Assembly: GCA_023421505.1 (NCBI GenBank)
Contig: JAEZTJ010000046.1
Span: 1-19,425 of the forward strand
DNA: 19,425 nt
Reading direction: 5' to 3'
Origin: Bacillota bacterium
GTDB lineage: Bacteria; Bacillota; Clostridia; Lachnospirales; Lachnospiraceae
A model generated the notes under the pieces. The model saw only the letters and a program-made list of their open reading frames with translations, did no database searches and was not told the origin of the DNA. The position numbers were made by a program, and so were the translations under genes. Shown piece by piece: positions 16,274-19,425 of the stretch (position 1 is its first letter; each line of letters opens with the position of its first letter).

Positions 16274-16822
16274 ATGAAAGCGACGGGAATAGTAAGACGA
16301 ATAGATGACCTTGGGCGTGTTGTTGTGCCAAAGGAAATTAGAAGAACTTTAAGAATTAGAGAGGGAGATCCTCTGGAAATATTTACAGACAGGGAAGGAG
16401 AAATTATCCTTAAGAAATATTCACCAATCGGTGAACTTGGTCAATTTGCGAAGCAGTATGCGGATTCACTTACCCAGACTACAGGCCATATTGTTGCAAT
16501 TACTGACAAGGATCAATTTATCGCGGTAGCCGGACCTACCAAAAAGGATTTAATATCCAAAGGGATCAGTCATGATCTGGAAGAAGCAATTAATGAGCGT
16601 GAGGTTATCTTAGCTGCGAAGGATGATAAAAATTTTATCAGAATTATGAATGAGGATGATTCGGAATTTATGTATCAGGTAGTAACCCCTATTATTAGTG
16701 AGGGTGATGCAATAGGGTCTGTTATACTACTGACAAAGGATGCAAAGACAAAGTTCGGGGATTTAGAGATTAAGCTTGCCAGTACAGCAGCTGCTTTTTT
16801 AGGTAGACAGATGGAACAATAG
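16274..16822 (+). CDS. spoVT: Stage V sporulation protein T, AbrB-family forespore regulator
   Basis: The 182-residue protein has the SpoVT layout: an AbrB-type swapped-hairpin DNA-binding domain (about 1-50; MKATGIVRRIDDLGRVVVPK and REGDPLEIFTDREGEIILKK) and a C-terminal GAF-like domain (about 55-180; GHIVAITDKDQFIAVAGP, then YQVVTPIISEGDAIGSVILL). In Bacillus it is made under sigma-G in the forespore and tunes the sigma-G regulon, including spore germination and coat-related properties. It functions as a tetramer. The length is normal. GGAGGAAG lies upstream of the ATG. It sits directly after the two Csp-like genes and before the mazG cluster, the same side as in Bacillus. Confidence 0.95.
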   Translation: MKATGIVRRIDDLGRVVVPKEIRRTLRIREGDPLEIFTDREGEIILKKYSPIGELGQFAKQYADSLTQTTGHIVAITDKDQFIAVAGPTKKDLISKGISHDLEEAINEREVILAAKDDKNFIRIMNEDDSEFMYQVVTPIISEGDAIGSVILLTKDAKTKFGDLEIKLASTAAAFLGRQMEQ

Positions 16823-16832
16823 ACTTTTTTGG

Positions 16833-16882
16833 ATGCACTTCTTTATGCTATTCACAATAGTGAATTGCAAACGGGAGTGCAT
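16833..16882 (+). terminator. Branched stem-loop after spoVT, possible weak terminator
   Basis: ATGCACT (16833-16839) pairs with AGTGCAT (16876-16882), enclosing a second hairpin: TGC-T-ATTCAC (16846-16855) with GTGAAT-T-GCA (16860-16869) around AATA. The downstream TTTTG is short, so termination is uncertain. Confidence 0.4.
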
Positions 16883-16976
16883 TTTGATATTGAAATACTT
16901 GAAAATGCAGGAAATAAACTCTATAATTAGTTTAACATAAGGAAAAATACGAATGCGTTCCCGGGAGAGGATAAGT

Positions 16977-17753
16977 ATGTCAAATTACAGCTTTGATGAT
17001 TTTATGAATATTATTAGGAAACTCAGAGGTGAGGGAGGATGCCCTTGGGACAGGGAACAAACCCATGAAAGTCTTAAACCCTGTTTGATTGAAGAATGCT
17101 ATGAGACAATTGAAGCGATTGATAATAAAGATAATGAGAACCTATGTGAAGAGCTCGGTGACATTTTATTGCAAGTAGCTCTTCATACAGCAATTGCTGA
17201 GGAAACAAAAGAATTTAGTATTGATGAGGTAATCACTGCAGAGACAGAAAAAATGATCAGAAGACATCCTCATGTCTTTGGTGATACCCTTGCAAGTAAT
17301 CCTGAAGAAGTTGTGAAAAACTGGGATGAAATAAAGCGACAGGAGAAGAAAGCAGTCAGAGCGTCGGAGGAGCTTTTGGCCGTTCCCAAAGCGTTTCCGG
17401 CATTACTTCGGGCTGAGAAGATTCAGAAGAAGGCGGCTAAGGCAGGAATGGATTTTGAAGGGTACGAACAGGTCTTAAAAAAGGTCTATGAAGAGCTTGG
17501 AGAACTCGTAGAATCCATTAAAATAGGGGATAAGAGGGATATAGAAGAGGAATTTGGAGATGTTCTCTTTTCAATCGTTAATTTATCTCGGTTTTTACAA
17601 TTAAATGCAGAAAATTCCTTGACAAATGCCACTAATAAGTTTATAAATAGATTTGTAGATGTCTTCGCACAAGCCGTGAATAGAGGACAAGATCTATCTG
17701 AACTTTCTCCCGCGGAACTAGAGATTTTATGGCAGGGGGCAAAATATCGTTAG
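16977..17753 (+). CDS. mazG: MazG nucleoside triphosphate pyrophosphohydrolase
   Basis: The 258-residue protein carries two MazG (all-alpha NTP-PPase) domains, as in full-length MazG. The first has CPWDREQTHESLKP (22-35) and the metal-binding Glu/Asp set LIEECYETIEAI and CEELGDILLQVALH (Glu 39, 40, 43, 58, 59; Asp 62). The second has VYEELGELVESI and EEEFGDVLFSIVNLSR. MazG hydrolyses NTPs and dNTPs to the monophosphate and pyrophosphate, removing aberrant nucleotides and, in some bacteria, lowering ppGpp. The frame opens at 16953, but ATG 16977 has GAGAGG six bases before it and gives the usual MazG N-terminus. In Bacillus the equivalent gene (yabN) carries an extra N-terminal methylase domain, which is absent here. 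Confidence 0.95.
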   Translation: MSNYSFDDFMNIIRKLRGEGGCPWDREQTHESLKPCLIEECYETIEAIDNKDNENLCEELGDILLQVALHTAIAEETKEFSIDEVITAETEKMIRRHPHVFGDTLASNPEEVVKNWDEIKRQEKKAVRASEELLAVPKAFPALLRAEKIQKKAAKAGMDFEGYEQVLKKVYEELGELVESIKIGDKRDIEEEFGDVLFSIVNLSRFLQLNAENSLTNATNKFINRFVDVFAQAVNRGQDLSELSPAELEILWQGAKYR

Positions 17754-17798
17754 ATAAAATAAAATTTGTATTTATCACTTTAGAGGAGGAGCAAATCC

Positions 17799-18074
17799 AT
17801 GAACAAAGCAGAATTAGTTGCAGCGATTGCAGAAAAAACAGATTTTTCAAAAAAGGATTCAGAGAAGGCTTTAAAGGCTTTTATCGATGTAGTTACTGAG
17901 GAATTAACCAAAGGTGAGAAAGTACAGTTGGTTGGTTTCGGTACTTTTGAGGTATCTGAAAGACCGGCAAGAACTGGCAGAAATCCTTTAACAAAGGAAA
18001 CGATCGAGATTGCTGCTTCTAAAGCACCTAAGTTTAAAGCAGGTAAGGCTTTAAAGGACGTTATCAACGCATAG
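17799..18074 (+). CDS. hup: DNA-binding protein HU
   Basis: The 91-residue protein is a canonical HU: N-terminal helices (MNKAELVAAIAEKTDFSKKD), GFGTFEVSERPARTGRNP at the start of the flexible DNA-binding arm, and a C-terminal KAPKFKAGKALKDVINA. It binds and bends DNA as a dimer and helps pack the chromosome. It follows mazG by 45 bases with a strong ribosome binding site (GAGGAGGAG) and is followed by a terminator. Its place between mazG and rqcP is common in clostridia. Confidence 0.97.
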   Translation: MNKAELVAAIAEKTDFSKKDSEKALKAFIDVVTEELTKGEKVQLVGFGTFEVSERPARTGRNPLTKETIEIAASKAPKFKAGKALKDVINA

Positions 18075-18087
18075 TTGATTGAAAACG

Positions 18088-18149
18088 AAAAGGCTGTTTT
18101 AAATTCCGAGTCTCTTAGGGGTGTAGGGTTTTTAAAACAGTCTTTTTTT
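18088..18149 (+). terminator. Intrinsic terminator after hup
   Basis: AAAAGGCTGTTTTAAA (18088-18103) pairs with TTTAAAACAGTCTTTT (18131-18146), with one G-T wobble, around a 27-base loop, and ends in a run of seven T. The long loop is unusual and contains a G-rich stretch. Confidence 0.85.
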
Positions 18150-18150
18150 A

Positions 18151-18205
18151 ATGCATAGGAGACAGATTCCTTACAATCCGCGGTCAGGCAATGCCTGCTA
18201 TGCAT
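18151..18205 (+). promoter_or_regulatory. Nested inverted repeats upstream of rqcP
   Basis: ATGCATAG (18151-18158) and CTATGCAT (18198-18205) form an 8-bp outer inverted repeat. Immediately inside the right arm, CAGGCA and TGCCTG (18185-18197) form a compact palindrome. Could be a leader structure or a binding site; no function is known to me. Confidence 0.35.
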
Positions 18206-18233
18206 GCATTATATTTATAAAAGAGGGTTAAAT

Positions 18234-18473
18234 ATGAGACTTGATAAATTTTTAAAGGTATCCAGACTAATTAAACGACGTACCGTAGCAAATGATGCCT
18301 GCGACGCTGGAAGAGTAACGATCAACGGCAAACCGGCGAAAGCATCTGCCACAGTTAAGGTTGGAGATATACTGGAAATCGGATTTGGAGCAAAAGCGGT
18401 TAAGGTGGAGGTCCTTGATGTGCAGGAAAGCACCAGAAAGGATGACGCAAAGGAGCTTTATAAGTATCTATGA
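18234..18473 (+). CDS. rqcP: RqcP (YabO), S4-domain ribosome quality control factor
   Basis: The 79-residue protein is essentially one S4 RNA-binding domain: MRLDKFLKVSRLIKRRTVAN, then ACDAGRVTINGKPAKASATV and KVGDILEI, with a short acidic/basic tail. RqcP binds the stalled 50S-peptidyl-tRNA complex with RqcH and supports poly-alanine tailing of stuck nascent chains. The length and position before yabP match Bacillus yabO. The frame opens at 18204, but ATG 18234 has GAGGG upstream and begins at the S4 motif. Confidence 0.94.
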   Translation: MRLDKFLKVSRLIKRRTVANDACDAGRVTINGKPAKASATVKVGDILEIGFGAKAVKVEVLDVQESTRKDDAKELYKYL

Positions 18474-18519
18474 TGATTCGAAATTCCATACGGCACCGTC
18501 ATGAATCGGGAAGTCTTCT

Positions 18520-18543
18520 CATATACTTAAAAAGATATATCTT
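18520..18543 (+). promoter_or_regulatory. Possible sigma-E -10 box and adjacent 12-bp palindrome upstream of yabP
   Basis: CATATACT (18520-18527) resembles the sigma-E -10 element, which is the factor that drives yabP in Bacillus; no good -35 was found. It is followed by the perfect palindrome AAGATATATCTT (18532-18543), near the predicted start site. Confidence 0.25.
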
Positions 18544-18597
18544 GGACTGTTTTTAATGGATAAATCTTGGAGTATCAATTATGAGGAGGCTTTTTTT

Positions 18598-18885
18598 ATG
18601 GATGAGAAACAACCTATTCTGAAGGGACATAAACTTAATATCGTTGCAAGAAAAAGTATTGCTGTGACCGGAGTTAATGATGTATTATCCTTTGATGCCG
18701 GAGAGGTATTGCTACAGACAGAGCAGGGTATCCTTATGATTCGAGGAAGTGAGTTGCATGTGAATCGTCTTACTCTGGAAAAAGGCGAGGTTGATATTGA
18801 CGGTCGCGTTGACAGCCTGACGTATTCTGATTCTGCGAATGGAGGAAAGTCTGCCGAGTCGCTGTTTGGAAGGCTTTTTAAGTAG
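18598..18885 (+). CDS. yabP: Sporulation protein YabP
   Basis: The 95-residue protein is a YabP/YqfC-family member: beta-rich, with LNIVARKSIAVTGVNDVLSFDAGEVLLQTEQGILMIRGSELHVNRL spanning about 13-58 and a GEVDIDGRVDSLTYSD stretch after it. In Bacillus yabP is a sigma-E gene of the mother cell needed for sporulation. The frame is open from 18556, but ATG 18598 follows GAGGAGG at eight bases and matches the family length. yabQ begins nine bases after the stop. Confidence 0.94.
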   Translation: MDEKQPILKGHKLNIVARKSIAVTGVNDVLSFDAGEVLLQTEQGILMIRGSELHVNRLTLEKGEVDIDGRVDSLTYSDSANGGKSAESLFGRLFK

Positions 18886-18894
18886 GAGGCAGGC

Positions 18895-19356
18895 ATGAAT
18901 CCATCAATCACGATTGAGCTGCAATTCTTTTTGATCTCAGTATTATGGGGAGGTATTCTACTAGTTGCATATGATGTATTGAGAATAATTCGAAGAATCA
19001 TCAGGCATGGAGCTATCCTGATTGCCATTGAGGATCTAATCTACTGGCTTGCTGCTAGTCTGTTTATTTTTTCGATGATTTTCCAGGAAAATAACGGAAT
19101 TATACGCGGATTTTCTATTATCGGTATGCTGCTCGGAAGTATTCTTTATCATTTTGGAATCAGTGAGCTACTGGTTAAGGCAGTAACCAAATTGATTCAG
19201 ACCTTACTATCCCCATTCAAGGCTGTATTCAACCAGATGAAACGTATTCTAAAATCTCTTCTGAAACGATGTGCATCGACAATAAATAAAATATTATTCC
19301 GATTGAAAAAAAGAAAGAAATCGGGTAAAATAACATTGAAAACACGGAAACATTAG
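18895..19356 (+). CDS. yabQ: Sporulation membrane protein YabQ
   Basis: The 153-residue protein has three or so hydrophobic segments (near 8-26, 40-62 and 68-86) and a very basic Lys/Arg-rich C-terminus, as in the YabQ family. In Bacillus, YabQ is required for spore cortex formation and lies in the outer forespore membrane. A strong ribosome binding site (TAGGAGG) precedes the ATG, and it is coupled with yabP. Confidence 0.93.
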   Translation: MNPSITIELQFFLISVLWGGILLVAYDVLRIIRRIIRHGAILIAIEDLIYWLAASLFIFSMIFQENNGIIRGFSIIGMLLGSILYHFGISELLVKAVTKLIQTLLSPFKAVFNQMKRILKSLLKRCASTINKILFRLKKRKKSGKITLKTRKH

Positions 19357-19382
19357 CTTTGTCGTTTTGGGAGATGTAGTAA

Positions 19383-19425
19383 ATGAGAAGAAGCAAGAGG
19401 AAAGGGACAGGCATTGGTGTCATCG
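19383..19425 (+). CDS. divIC: Septum formation initiator DivIC/FtsB-like, N-terminus only (cut by the right edge)
   Basis: Only 14 codons are present (MRRSKRKGTGIGVI). The ATG follows GGGAG at nine bases and a stop codon lies in frame directly before it. The identity rests on position: in Bacillus and clostridia, divIC follows yabQ, and the basic N-terminus before the expected membrane segment fits a type II division protein. Confidence 0.6.
   Translation, partial: MRRSKRKGTGIGVI

Noticed and set aside
17780..18205. 141-codon frame antisense to hup
   Set aside because: It is a shadow of hup, running over the hup terminator, without a family resemblance or a supported start.
18579..19028. 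149-codon frame antisense to yabP and yabQ
   Set aside because: Both sense genes are clear conserved families with good ribosome binding sites; the antisense product resembles nothing.

Overview
The window is a low-GC, AT-rich, Gram-positive stretch with strong AGGAGG-type ribosome binding sites. It carries sporulation genes (spoVT, yabP, yabQ, Csp-like S8 proteases). The order spoVT - mazG - hup - rqcP - yabP - yabQ - divIC, and the protein sequences, point to an endospore-forming clostridium, most likely a Lachnospiraceae / Lachnoclostridium relative. This is a judgement from family resemblance and synteny, not from a search.

Left part (1-7314). A Pro/Gly/Thr-rich tandem-repeat protein lies on the minus strand and runs off the left edge; a sigma-K-like promoter sits just upstream of it. 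The plus strand then carries an apparent two-gene operon (a class I methyltransferase with a PCCQHEL motif, and an 848-residue membrane-anchored protein ending in a C39-peptidase-like domain that seems to lack its catalytic Cys). An M29 aminopeptidase and a family 2 glycosyltransferase follow. A strong bidirectional terminator closes this block against a convergent PAP2-type membrane phosphatase gene.

Middle part (8028-12392). A 507-base gene-free gap holds divergent promoters and a 167-bp imperfect palindrome, probably a MITE, that would be transcribed in the leader of deoB (phosphopentomutase). deoB is followed by a hypoxanthine/uracil-DNA glycosylase-family gene, a clear terminator, and a lone transmembrane chemoreceptor with a Cache-type sensor.

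Right part (12650-19425). Two tandem paralogous subtilisin-like proteases of the Csp (germination protease) type come first. The first has a complete Asp/His/Ser triad. The second keeps Asp and His but has Gly in place of the nucleophile Ser, so it is a predicted pseudoprotease. This active/dead pair recalls the CspB/CspA/CspC division of labour in clostridial spore germination and is the most interesting item here. Next come the forespore regulator spoVT and the conserved cluster of nucleotide house-cleaning (mazG), chromosome packaging (hup), ribosome quality control (rqcP), spore-coat assembly (yabP, yabQ) and division (divIC, cut by the right edge).

No rRNA, tRNA, CRISPR array, prophage or complete insertion sequence was seen.
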